In this document: one piece after another, positions 7,529-16,255 of the stretch
Layout: every line of letters starts with the position of its first letter
How positions within the stretch are numbered: the stretch's first letter is position 1
NCBI GenBank assembly: GCA_000583135.1
Contig: JFBG01000038.1
Span: 1 to 64,000 of the forward strand
Reading direction: 5' to 3'
DNA from: Thioalkalivibrio sp. HK1
GTDB lineage: Bacteria > Pseudomonadota > Gammaproteobacteria > HK1
Length of the DNA stretch: 64,000 bases
Position numbers and translations under genes: made by a program
Notes under the pieces: model-generated
Databases searched by the model: none
Told to the model about the DNA's origin: nothing
Seen by the model: only the letters and a program-made list of their open reading frames with translations

Positions 7529-8635
7529 TCACCCATCCATCCCTTGGCGATCCTCGCCCAACGCTTCGAGCAACCATCCGTGCAGAGCCTCCACGGAATG
7601 CTCGGAGTTGACCCCTTCGTTCGGATCGATCACCAACGGCCCGGGGACATAACCGCGCGAGTTCAAACCCCGTTGCACCGATTCCACCAAGCGCACATCC
7701 TCCGCCACCGTGGTATCGAGATCCTGCTGCGCCAATCGATCGATGACCTCGTTGCTCTCGCCCCCCACGGTATACCAACGACGAACGATGCGCACCCGAT
7801 CCACCCCCAAGGGTTGCCATACATAAGCGTTCAATAAATTGCCGGGATAGACCTGAAAGGATACTCCTGGCCATAGGAGCCAAGTGCTGTAATCCCCGGC
7901 ATGGACATTGGCTTGCAAGTCGACGGGATAGGTCATGCGCTCCAAGTTGACGCACTCGGTCGTATGGCGCAGACAATGACCTTGAGGGCGAATATTATAG
8001 GTCTCGGGCTTGACCACCCCGGTGGAGAAGGTCGGATGATTCAACCTACAGTGGTAGCACTCGCTGTGATTTTCGACCGACACCTTCCAGTTACAACGCT
8101 CATCGATCTCGAAATACTTGGCTTCTCGCAAATCATCGATATCGGGCACGAATTCACGCAACTCTTCGGCCACCCCCGGATACCACTTCTCCATCGATTC
8201 CGCTTGCATATCCAAATTGACGAAAACGAAGCCGCAAAACACCTCCACCTTGACTTCCTGCAAGCGAACGCAAGAGACATCGAACCCCGACATCGACTGC
8301 GAATTCGGCGCCCGCTGCAGCTGCCCATCCAAACCATAAGTCCAAGCATGATAAGGACAAACGATCCGAGGTCGGTTACCACGACCTTCCAATAACTCAT
8401 GACCCCGATGTCGACAAACATTATAAAAAGCGCGAACAACGCCATCCCCGTCACGAACACAAAACAAAGACTCGCCCAACACCGAAAACACGAAATAATC
8501 CCCGGGCTCGGCAACCTCCCCGACATGCCCTGCATACTGCCAAGTCCGCCCGAACACCGCATCCATCTCCCGCCGATAGATCGCCTCGTCGGTGTAATAC
8601 CGCCCGGGCAAAGCCCTCGCAAGTTCAACGCTCAT
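7529..8635 (-). CDS. Rieske non-haem iron oxygenase, alpha subunit (betaine-demethylase-like)
   Basis: This 368-residue oxygenase has Rieske cluster ligands Cys74, His76, Cys93 and His96 (CRHRGH and CPYHAWTYG). Mononuclear iron-site residues lie in NHSECYHCRLNHPTF: Glu192, His195 and His200. The pattern ECYHC is shared with the group that N-demethylates quaternary amines (GbcA, stachydrine demethylase, and the carnitine oxygenase CntA) rather than ring hydroxylases. A strong GGGGAGGG precedes ATG 8635 with 8-base spacing. A dehydrogenase of the dimethylglycine type follows in the locus and sarcosine oxidase lies to the left, so glycine betaine or proline betaine to its N-demethylated product plus formaldehyde is a reasonable guess. 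No reductase partner is present. Confidence 0.85.
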   Translation of the reverse strand: MSVELARALPGRYYTDEAIYRREMDAVFGRTWQYAGHVGEVAEPGDYFVFSVLGESLFCVRDGDGVVRAFYNVCRHRGHELLEGRGNRPRIVCPYHAWTYGLDGQLQRAPNSQSMSGFDVSCVRLQEVKVEVFCGFVFVNLDMQAESMEKWYPGVAEELREFVPDIDDLREAKYFEIDERCNWKVSVENHSECYHCRLNHPTFSTGVVKPETYNIRPQGHCLRHTTECVNLERMTYPVDLQANVHAGDYSTWLLWPGVSFQVYPGNLLNAYVWQPLGVDRVRIVRRWYTVGGESNEVIDRLAQQDLDTTVAEDVRLVESVQRGLNSRGYVPGPLVIDPNEGVNSEHSVEALHGWLLEALGEDRQGMDG

Positions 8636-9004
8636 TTCGATGCCCTCCCCGACAAGGCCTCGAAGCATTCATAACGAGAGGGCACAAGAAGCGCCCCACC
8701 CTTTCCCAGCCTTACTTCAGCCCCCACACCGATGCTCCCCCGACACCTAACAATCAAAGCCGGGCTTGGCTAACCACCGTCGTATTGTGACCCATTGCGC
8801 GGCAAAGTCCACCGCTTTTTCCGAAAACCGCAGCGAGGTGCACGGGCGCTTATCCATCCAATGGAGTCGATGCAATTTTTGTACCCGACTCCAAAGATTT
8901 TCTGCGAATCGAGAAGACTTGAATATGCGCTTTCGAACTGAGAAAAAGCATCGATGAGATCCGGTCACCGAGCATCGGCTACCCATCTCATCACCGATAT
9001 CATT
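8636..9004. other. Intergenic stretch, no gene seen
   Basis: This 369-base stretch upstream of the Rieske gene should contain its promoter. Short frames on both strands lack ribosome sites and recognisable motifs. I see no repeats or RNA gene. Confidence 0.4.
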
Positions 9005-9274
9005 TCATACCTTATCCGGCCTGGTTGCAGTGTCGGCCTTGTAAGACCGATCGACAATCCTGACTTCATCATCATTGGCCGATATGGATTGAGCGTAGGA
9101 TCGAGCCATTGCAGGCGGTACGGTATTTCGTTCATGATAGACAAGAGGATCGCAATATCGTCCTTCGAGTACCCAGTCGGCTTTTGTAGCGGCAGAAGCC
9201 AAAAACAAAATACCTACGAGAAAGGCGGCGACGAAGATGCTTATTACTGCCAGATCCTTGATGATTCTTTTCAT
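9005..9274 (-). CDS. Small exported or membrane-anchored hypothetical protein
   Basis: This is an 89-residue protein of unknown function. An ideal GGAGG lies 7 bases before ATG 9274, which is the main evidence that it is real. Residues 1-6 are basic (MKRIIK), followed by a hydrophobic segment of about 20 residues (LAVISIFVAAFLVGILFLAS), giving a signal anchor or uncleaved signal peptide. The rest is a short polar domain with a single Cys (GRYCDPLVYHE) and a charged C-terminus. It lies alone between the Rieske gene and the dimethylglycine dehydrogenase-like gene. Confidence 0.65.
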   Translation of the reverse strand: MKRIIKDLAVISIFVAAFLVGILFLASAATKADWVLEGRYCDPLVYHERNTVPPAMARSYAQSISANDDEVRIVDRSYKADTATRPDKV

Positions 9275-9891
9275 TGGAATGCCTCCGGTGTGATGGTGGT
9301 GATTACGGATAGGAGAGGGGGTGAGATGATATCGGAACCGCCGGTGAGTGCGATTATCATATTCCGATTTTGCGTAATGATGGATGGATTGTCTACCATT
9401 ACTTTGGGGGTTTATACGGGAAAGTACCAGTTCCCGGATTACAGGCATCATAGCGCAGACCTTTTCCGGTTTCCCATAACCGACGGCGCCGCTGGGCTTT
9501 GTCGAGCAACTCGGTCGCAACGCAGGTGTCGTTCATCGAAGTCATGGAGCCTTCTCATCGCTCGACCCCTCGTCAAAGAGGCATAGGTCAACCGGTTCGA
9601 CCCGCGCCCTCGCATAGTGCACCGAGGAAGTCGAGGGTGCCGACCCGACCGCTCCCTTTGTTCGAAACGGGAAGCGCCGCCGAGCCCGTCGGCGGCAAGC
9701 GCAGGCTGCGATTCATCGATCGGATCGGGCTCGAAGGCAATGGCATCGTCGGGCAATATACGACAATATCCCCCTAAGATTGACGCGGGATCGGTATCTT
9801 TGGAACACTTCGTACTTCGTACTTCGGCACTTCCCCGAAAATCGCCGGGCCCGTTCGTTCGGTGGCCGGCTCTCACAGGAGATTCGATGCG
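9275..9891. other. Intergenic region upstream of the dehydrogenase gene
   Basis: This 617-base stretch is without a supported gene. Frames are open on both strands because of composition, but none has a ribosome site or a family motif. A short 7-base direct repeat (ACTTCGT-type, three copies) lies near 9806-9828. The promoter for the dehydrogenase-permease operon is expected here. Confidence 0.4.
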
Positions 9892-12321
9892 ATGGCTGAA
9901 CAAGCCCGGGTCGTTATTATCGGCGGCGGTATCATGGGTACGAGCTTGCTCTACCACTTGGCCCATGAGGGTTGGCAAGATTGCGTGCTGCTTGAAAAGG
10001 GTGAACTGACGAGCGGCTCCACTTGGCATGCGGCGGGGCAGATCACGCATTCGACATCAAGTTTTACGCTGGGCAAGTTCTCGGGGTATGCGATCGATCT
10101 TTATCGTCGTATCGAGGGCGAGACCGGGCAATCGGTGACCTTTCATGATTGCGGATCGCTGCGCCTTGCCTATACCGACGACGAGGTGGATTGGTTGCGG
10201 CAAACCATCAGTGTCGGGGCTGCGCTCGAGCATCCGATGGAACTGCTGGGGCCTGACGCGATCGCGAAGAAGCATCCCTTTTATAACTTGGATGGGGTCA
10301 AGGCGGCGCTGTGGACGCCGGAGGACGGCCATGTCGACCCCGCCGGGGCGACCTTCGCCATGGCGAAAGGGGCTCGCAATCTCGGGGCCAAGATCGTGCG
10401 TCATAACCGGGTGCTCGATACCGAGCGGCTGCCGAACGGGGAATGGCTGGTGCGCACCGAGCAAGGCGAATGGCGGGCGGAGATGATCGTCAACGCCGGC
10501 GGCACTTATGCTCGGCAGATCGGGCTATGGGTGGGTTTGAACCTTCCGATCACCTGCATGACCCATCACTATTTCGTTACCGAGCCGGTTGCGGAATTCG
10601 CCGCTTTGGCGCAGGAGTTGCCGGTGGTGCGCGACGATCGCTTGGTTTCCGGCTATATCCGCATGGAGCAAAAATCGGGCTTGATCGGGATCTACGAAAA
10701 GGCCAATCCCAATACCGTTTGGTTGGACGGCACGCCTTGGGAATCGGAGAACGAACTCTTCGATCCCGATTACGAGCGCGTCATGCCGTGGCTGGAAAAC
10801 GCCTTGGAGCGGATGCCGGTGCTCGCCGAATCGGGGATCCGGCGCACGGTGCACGGGGCGATCACCCATCCGCCCGACGGCAATATGCTGCTCGGACCGG
10901 CGCCGGGGCTGAATAACTACTGGTGCTGCTGCGGCTCTCAGATCGGCGTGGGCTGGGGGCCGGGGGCGGGGAAATATCTTGCGCAATGGATGGTGCACGG
11001 AGCGGCGGATGTCTCGATGCGAGAACTCGATCCGCGCCGCTACGGGGAGTTCGCCGACCGAAACTATGCCGTGCGCAAGGCCTGCGAGGACTACCTGCTG
11101 CGCCACGAAATCCCCTACCCCGGCTTCAATCGCCTCGAGGCTCGTCCGGTGAAGACCAGCGCGATCTACGAACGCTTGGTCAAACAAGGCGCGGTTCACG
11201 AGGAGGTATTCGGCTGGGAACGGCCGCGATGGTTCGCCAAAGATGGCATGGCGGCAAGGGATATCCACTCCTTTCGGCGGGCGCCTTGGCTCGATATGGT
11301 CGAGCGCGAGGTGAAAGCGGTGCGGGAGCGGGTGGGGCTGATGGATATCTCCGCTTTCGCCAAGATCGAGGTATCGGGCGCCGATGCCGCCGCCTTCGTC
11401 GATCGGCTGATCGCCAACCGCCTGCCGCGCGCCGGCCGCATGACCTTGACCCATTTACTCAACGAGCGAGGTCGTATCGAGGCCGAAACGACCGTGATCG
11501 GCCTCGAAGACGGCGGCTACTATCTGGTCTGCGCCGCTTTTTTCGAAACCCGGGTCTTCGATTGGCTGAAAGGGCATGCCCCGAAGGACATGGACCTGAC
11601 GATCGTCAATCGCTCAACGGCTCTCGGAGCGCTGGCCTTACAAGGACCGAGAGCCCGCGATGTGCTTTCGGCGGTGACCACCGCTGCGCTGGACAACGCA
11701 TCGTTTCCTTGGCTCGGCGCCCGGCAAATCGACATCGCCGGGGCCGATGTGCGCGCCTTGCGCATGTCCTACGCCGGGGAACTCGGGTGGGAGCTGCACC
11801 TTCCAATGGATGCGCTGGCGATGGTCTACGATCGCCTGATGGAAGCAGGAGCCAAGCACGGCATCGAAAATACCGGCTCGTTCGCGATGAACGCCATGCG
11901 CATGGAGAAGATGTTCAAGGGGGCATCGGAGCTGACCAACGAGGTGACCTTGCCCGAAGCCGATGTGATGCGATTCGCAAGACTCGACAAACCGGGCGGT
12001 TTCATCGGCCAGTCGGCGACCCGCCGAGCGGCCGGTGCCGATAAACTGCCCTATGTGTGCGCTTTCATGGAAGTGGATACGGATGTCGATTGTCATGGCG
12101 GCGAGGCGGTGATGCGATCCGGTCGGCGCATCGGCTCGGTATCATCGGGGGCTTATGGCCCGAGCGTGCATCGCTCGCTGGCCTTCGCCTATATCGATCC
12201 CGAGTTCGCTCGGGCGGGGCAGATCCTCGATGTGATGGTCTTGGGCGAGGAACGGCAAGCGCAGGTGCTCGACAAAGCGCCCTACGATCCCGATAACTTG
12301 CGTCCTCGCACCGACGCCTGA
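9892..12321 (+). CDS. Dimethylglycine/sarcosine dehydrogenase-like flavoprotein with GcvT domain
   Basis: This 809-residue two-part enzyme has an N-terminal FAD-dependent oxidase domain with the nucleotide motif VVIIGGGIMGTSLLYHLA (residues 7-24) and SGSTWHAAGQ. His46 is the residue that carries covalent FAD in dimethylglycine dehydrogenase. The middle holds NYWCCCGSQIGVGWGPG. The C-terminal half is a folate-binding GcvT-type domain (VGLMDISAFAKIEVSG, GALALQGPRARDVL, RMSYAGELGWELH, NAMRMEKMFKG). Such enzymes oxidise an N-methyl group and transfer the one-carbon unit to tetrahydrofolate. AGGAG precedes ATG 9892 by 10 bases. It is followed after 18 bases by the PotB-like permease. In this locus it would turn dimethylglycine into sarcosine for the Sox enzyme. 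Confidence 0.9.
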   Translation: MAEQARVVIIGGGIMGTSLLYHLAHEGWQDCVLLEKGELTSGSTWHAAGQITHSTSSFTLGKFSGYAIDLYRRIEGETGQSVTFHDCGSLRLAYTDDEVDWLRQTISVGAALEHPMELLGPDAIAKKHPFYNLDGVKAALWTPEDGHVDPAGATFAMAKGARNLGAKIVRHNRVLDTERLPNGEWLVRTEQGEWRAEMIVNAGGTYARQIGLWVGLNLPITCMTHHYFVTEPVAEFAALAQELPVVRDDRLVSGYIRMEQKSGLIGIYEKANPNTVWLDGTPWESENELFDPDYERVMPWLENALERMPVLAESGIRRTVHGAITHPPDGNMLLGPAPGLNNYWCCCGSQIGVGWGPGAGKYLAQWMVHGAADVSMRELDPRRYGEFADRNYAVRKACEDYLLRHEIPYPGFNRLEARPVKTSAIYERLVKQGAVHEEVFGWERPRWFAKDGMAARDIHSFRRAPWLDMVEREVKAVRERVGLMDISAFAKIEVSGADAAAFVDRLIANRLPRAGRMTLTHLLNERGRIEAETTVIGLEDGGYYLVCAAFFETRVFDWLKGHAPKDMDLTIVNRSTALGALALQGPRARDVLSAVTTAALDNASFPWLGARQIDIAGADVRALRMSYAGELGWELHLPMDALAMVYDRLMEAGAKHGIENTGSFAMNAMRMEKMFKGASELTNEVTLPEADVMRFARLDKPGGFIGQSATRRAAGADKLPYVCAFMEVDTDVDCHGGEAVMRSGRRIGSVSSGAYGPSVHRSLAFAYIDPEFARAGQILDVMVLGEERQAQVLDKAPYDPDNLRPRTDA

Positions 12322-12339
12322 ATCCGGTACTCCGGGGAA

Positions 12340-13260
12340 ATGGGAACAACGAGAGCCATGCCACCAGCCCCACGCCCGCCGACCGCCGGGATCAACGAAG
12401 CCGGGTTGAAGAAAGACGATCTTGCCGAACGCTTATGGCTCTTCGGGCTCGCCTCGCCCGCCATCGTCCTGATCCTGATCATCTTGATCGTCCCCGTCGG
12501 CTGGCTTTTTTATGTCTCCTTCATCGGTGCCGACGGCGGGTTTTCCTTCGAAAACTACCAACGGATGATCGAGCGCAAATCCTACGCCCGAATCTTCAAA
12601 ACCACCTTCGAAGTCAGTTTTCTGACCACTGCCCTTTGTATCCTCATCGGTTATCCGCTGGCGTATTTCATATCCCGCCTCCCGAATCGCCTGGCCAACC
12701 TTTGCCTGATCACGGTCCTGCTCCCCTTTTGGACCTCGTTGCTGGTTCGCACCTACGCTTGGCTGGTGCTCTTGCAAAAACGAGGGATCGTCAACGACTG
12801 GGCGATATCGCTGGGGCTTTGGGAAGAGCCGATCAAAATCGTGCACAACCTGTCGGGCACTCTGATCGGGATGGTTCATATCATGCTCCCCTTTTTGGTG
12901 CTGCCGGTCTACGGAGCCATGCGATCCGTCGATCAGGATTTCATGAAGGCCGCCTCGAATCTCGGCGCCAATCCTCGCTACGCTTTCTGGACGGTCTTTT
13001 TCCCGCTCACCGCCCCCGGACTGATCGCCGGATCGTTGATGGTATTCATCCTGTGCTTGGGATTCTTCGTCACCCCGGCGGTATTGGGTGGCGGCAAGGT
13101 GATCTTGGTATCGATGAAGATCGTCTCGAATATCGAACTCTTCGTGAACTGGGGAGCGGCCAGCGCATTGGGGGTGGTTCTTTTGGTACTGACCTTGGCC
13201 GTCCTATGGCTGGCTTCTCGCTTCATGAATCTGGATCGAATCACCAAGGGAGGGCGCTAG
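12340..13260 (+). CDS. ABC transporter permease, PotB family
   Basis: This 306-residue inner-membrane permease has about six membrane segments, the first at ~38-58 (SPAIVLILIILIVPVGWLFY). The characteristic LPFWTSLLVRTYAWLVLL follows at ~127-144. The cytoplasmic EAA-like loop DFMKAASNLGANPRYAF contacts the ATPase. The stop codon is immediately followed by the ATG of the second permease. It belongs with the binding protein and ATPase at 3644-6004 but is separated from them by 6.3 kb of catabolic genes. ATG 12340 is used, with ATG 12358 as an alternative. Confidence 0.9.
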   Translation: MGTTRAMPPAPRPPTAGINEAGLKKDDLAERLWLFGLASPAIVLILIILIVPVGWLFYVSFIGADGGFSFENYQRMIERKSYARIFKTTFEVSFLTTALCILIGYPLAYFISRLPNRLANLCLITVLLPFWTSLLVRTYAWLVLLQKRGIVNDWAISLGLWEEPIKIVHNLSGTLIGMVHIMLPFLVLPVYGAMRSVDQDFMKAASNLGANPRYAFWTVFFPLTAPGLIAGSLMVFILCLGFFVTPAVLGGGKVILVSMKIVSNIELFVNWGAASALGVVLLVLTLAVLWLASRFMNLDRITKGGR

Positions 13261-14088
13261 ATGCTCGCTTGGCTGCGATCCCCGGCCTCCGAGACCGGAA
13301 TCAGTCATGGTCATCGGCTGTGGCTCTACGGCATCTCGATCATCATCATGATCTTGCTGATCGCCCCGACGCTGATCGTGATCCCGATGTCGTTTTCCGA
13401 AAGCCAATACCTGGAATTTCCGCCGGAGAGCTGGTCGACCCGATGGTACGGTCATTATTTCGGATCGACGGAATGGATGCAGGCCACCGAGACCTCGTTC
13501 AAAGCCGCCTTCTTGACGATGCTGGTGGCGACGCCGATCGGAGTGCTCGCCGCCTACGGATTGCATTGCTCGAAGGTGCGCTATATGCGAGCGGCCTTCT
13601 TGCTGATGATCACCCCGATGATGATTCCCGTGGTACTGGTGGCCATCGGCGTCTTCTATGCTTATGTCAAGATCGGCATCCTTTATACCCTGACCGGACT
13701 CGTGCTCGCGCATACGGTGTTGGCTCTGCCCTTGGTGGTGATCGTCATCGGCGCCGCTCTCAAGAGCTATGACATGAGCCAAGAGGAGGCGGCCCGAAGT
13801 CTGGGCGCCCCGAGATGGAAGGCCTTCTTGACCATCACTCTTCCGCAAATCCGCTTCGCCGTGGTCACCGGCGCCCTGCTCTCGTTCTTGACCTCCTTCG
13901 ACGAAGTGGTGGTGGCAATGTTCATCTCCGGCGGAGACAACCCCACCTTGACCCGCAATATGTTCAACGCCCTGCGAGACCAAATCGACCCCACCATCGC
14001 CTCGATCTCGACGATCATGGTCTTGGTGACAACATTGCTGATGGCTTTGGCGCAGATCTTCGGCCAGCAGAAAGGGGGATCGGGATAA
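13261..14088 (+). CDS. ABC transporter permease, PotC family
   Basis: This 275-residue inner-membrane permease starts on the base after the PotB-like stop, so the two are translationally linked. It has about six membrane segments beginning with ISIIIMILLIAPTLIVIPMS. Family motifs are PESWSTRWYGHYF, the EAA loop DMSQEEAARSLGAPRWKAF and SFLTSFDEVVVAMF. It completes the polyamine-type importer (binding protein and ATPase at 3.6-6.0 kb). Confidence 0.9.
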   Translation: MLAWLRSPASETGISHGHRLWLYGISIIIMILLIAPTLIVIPMSFSESQYLEFPPESWSTRWYGHYFGSTEWMQATETSFKAAFLTMLVATPIGVLAAYGLHCSKVRYMRAAFLLMITPMMIPVVLVAIGVFYAYVKIGILYTLTGLVLAHTVLALPLVVIVIGAALKSYDMSQEEAARSLGAPRWKAFLTITLPQIRFAVVTGALLSFLTSFDEVVVAMFISGGDNPTLTRNMFNALRDQIDPTIASISTIMVLVTTLLMALAQIFGQQKGGSG

Positions 14089-14271
14089 ACAGCGAGCCGA
14101 AGACCAAACGGCTAGCGGATACCGATCCATTCGAGATTCGATACGAATCGCGTGAGCAAAAACTTGGCATTTGAGTATGATGAATAAAAAGAAAAGGCGC
14201 ATACGTACCCACTGAAGCACTGCCAATAGGCGACCCTTAGATCAATTCATCTTTGCAGGAGACATCATCCT

Positions 14272-15126
14272 ATGACTATCGATGCCATTAAAATCTGGAA
14301 TGAGTTGAAACAAAAAGACAATTGTCTTGAGGCTGTGAATTTTTTTGAAAGCAAAAAACTTGAACCAGATGATGTTCTAGATAGAGGGAGCGTGAATTTT
14401 GATTATCCTCATAACCTGCAAGAAGGAGAAAAACCTTTCTATCGATCTGCATATTACTGTTCATCTAAAGGCTATATGGATATGCACATTAAACAGAATC
14501 AATGTGCACTAAAAAAATATATTAAAAAATCCGATCTAGTGGATAGAAAAATTCTATTCGTCGATTTCGGATGCGGACCTATGACTGCGGGTATCGTCTT
14601 TGCAGAGATTCTAGATAAATATGGTATAAAGCGTGATGAGAATATCTGTTACCTCGGTATCGATAAATCCATTCATATGTTTTTTCTCGCAAACAACATC
14701 GGAAATGAATACAAACTCTACAAATCATTCTTAATGCTCAGATTCGATCATATCAATATTTCTCAGATACCTAACTCAATTGAGATCGCCATACTCTGTT
14801 TCTCCTATGTTCTCGCACCAAAAACACTGAACGATAACAATACAGATCACTCCAAGAAAAATATCCCTAAGTCCTTGGCAAAAAGTTGGCATGAAATTTT
14901 CAAAAAATCTAAATTCTGTGTTAAAACTATTGCGATCTATCAAAACCCAAAAGATATCCACCATAATCCGAATAACAATTTCGAAGTGAATTGGCGCGCA
15001 TTCGTCGATGAATTAAATCGACTTGGTCAACTTGACAACATCAGGTATAGTTCGTCTAATATGGAGGACTGCAATTGGGGCGGCCGACGAGCTTCGGCCA
15101 TGGCCATGATTACCGGGGAGAGGTAA
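14272..15126 (+). CDS. SAM-dependent methyltransferase-like protein (low GC)
   Basis: This 284-residue protein has a clear S-adenosylmethionine motif I, ILFVDFGCGPMTAGIVFAE, at roughly residues 93-111, followed by CYLGIDKS as the acidic motif. I do not recognise the specific family or substrate. AGGAGA lies upstream of ATG 14272. The gene is strikingly A+T-rich, with Lys, Asn and Ile codons unlike its neighbours, so it was probably acquired recently. Its stop codon is directly followed by the ATG of an AlkB-like dioxygenase. Confidence 0.75.
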   Translation: MTIDAIKIWNELKQKDNCLEAVNFFESKKLEPDDVLDRGSVNFDYPHNLQEGEKPFYRSAYYCSSKGYMDMHIKQNQCALKKYIKKSDLVDRKILFVDFGCGPMTAGIVFAEILDKYGIKRDENICYLGIDKSIHMFFLANNIGNEYKLYKSFLMLRFDHINISQIPNSIEIAILCFSYVLAPKTLNDNNTDHSKKNIPKSLAKSWHEIFKKSKFCVKTIAIYQNPKDIHHNPNNNFEVNWRAFVDELNRLGQLDNIRYSSSNMEDCNWGGRRASAMAMITGER

Positions 15127-15843
15127 ATGCGACAATTGCAATCACAATCGGACCTATTCTCCCGCCAAGTCGGACCGGTGTCGTCGCTTCATCCGGCCGA
15201 TGAATTCGCGCGGGTCGAGCAAACGAGCCTGTTCAAGGAACCTCCAGATGATTCTGCGCTGACGGTTCCTACCGAGCAGATCAATGCCCTCAGGCAACTC
15301 GATATCGCCTACCAAGACGGCTTCATCGGCGATGACGAGGAGCGGGATTTGATTCTCGCCGTCGACGATGAGGATTGGATGGGCGATTTGAGGCGGCGGG
15401 TTCAGCATTACGGATTTCGCTACGATTACGCCAAGAGGCGGATCGGGTTGGATGATCGGATCGGCGATCTGCCGGGCTGGGTCGTTCCGCTCGCCGAGCG
15501 GCTATGCCATGATGATTATCTGGGGCGCTTTCCCGATCAACTCATCGTCAATGAATACGAGCCCGGGCAAGGCATCGCCCCGCATATCGATCGCGATTGC
15601 TTCGGGCCGAGGATCGCCGCTATCTCCCTCGCCGGGGATTGCTTGATCAACCTCACCCCGGCAAGGGGACGACTTGGCAGCGCGATGGATGCCGTGGTAA
15701 AGCGACGGAGCCTGATGGTCTATCGCGGCTTGGGGCGCAAGCATTACCTGCACGGCATCGCCGCGCGTAAAAGCGACGAGCAACGAGGGGTTCGTATTCC
15801 CCGTCGACGCCGCATCTCGTTGACCTTCCGCACCTTGGCTTGA
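15127..15843 (+). CDS. AlkB-like 2-oxoglutarate/Fe(II) dioxygenase
   Basis: This 238-residue protein has the core iron motif in NEYEPGQGIAPHIDRDCFG: His153 and Asp155 with distal His209 (HYLHGIAARK). The 2-oxoglutarate-binding Arg is in RRISLTFR near the C-terminus. AlkB proteins remove alkyl groups from nucleic acid bases by oxidation. The first ~50 residues are an extra N-terminal tail with no recognised domain. GGGAGAGG lies just before the start. It directly abuts the low-GC methyltransferase-like gene but returns to the local base composition, so the pair joins DNA of two origins. Confidence 0.88.
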   Translation: MRQLQSQSDLFSRQVGPVSSLHPADEFARVEQTSLFKEPPDDSALTVPTEQINALRQLDIAYQDGFIGDDEERDLILAVDDEDWMGDLRRRVQHYGFRYDYAKRRIGLDDRIGDLPGWVVPLAERLCHDDYLGRFPDQLIVNEYEPGQGIAPHIDRDCFGPRIAAISLAGDCLINLTPARGRLGSAMDAVVKRRSLMVYRGLGRKHYLHGIAARKSDEQRGVRIPRRRRISLTFRTLA

Positions 15844-16255
15844 TCCTCGCTCGTCGATCTGCCGAAGGGATATCGAAGAGACTCGAAGCGGGTAGGAACC
15901 TCGGTCCCTTGTCCGCCGGCCAAGCGGAGGATCTCGAAGGTCTCGGAAGCGTCGCCCGACGGCGAGACTCGGCAGCACACAGATGGCAACGATGACTCAC
16001 CCTAAGGAGGAGTCTTGGTCTGCTCTTCCCTTTTCTCGCCTTTTTGAAAGATTCGTGATTGTATTTCCCTCATAATTCTTCGTCATTCTGCATTCGTATA
16101 CAATCATCGCCCACTTAATAGGACGGGAGCGATGCCGCCCCCGAATCGATTCGCATCGAATGAAACGAGCCGCGATCGGCGATGGGTCTCGCACCATCTT
16201 CGACCCCTAGCCAATTCAACACTTGGCCAACCATCACCGAGATGAGGTAAACGAA
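15844..16255. other. Intergenic region upstream of the sugar-type binding protein
   Basis: This 412-base stretch is A+T-richer towards its right half (16030-16110), where a promoter is likely. TTGAAA at 16044-16049 and CATAAT at 16071-16076 are 21 bases apart, which is too far for a standard pair. No gene is supported. Confidence 0.4.

Noticed and set aside
8747..8986. Possible transposase fragment on the minus strand
   Set aside because: The short translation looked protein-like but matched no transposase motif, and no terminal inverted repeats were seen.
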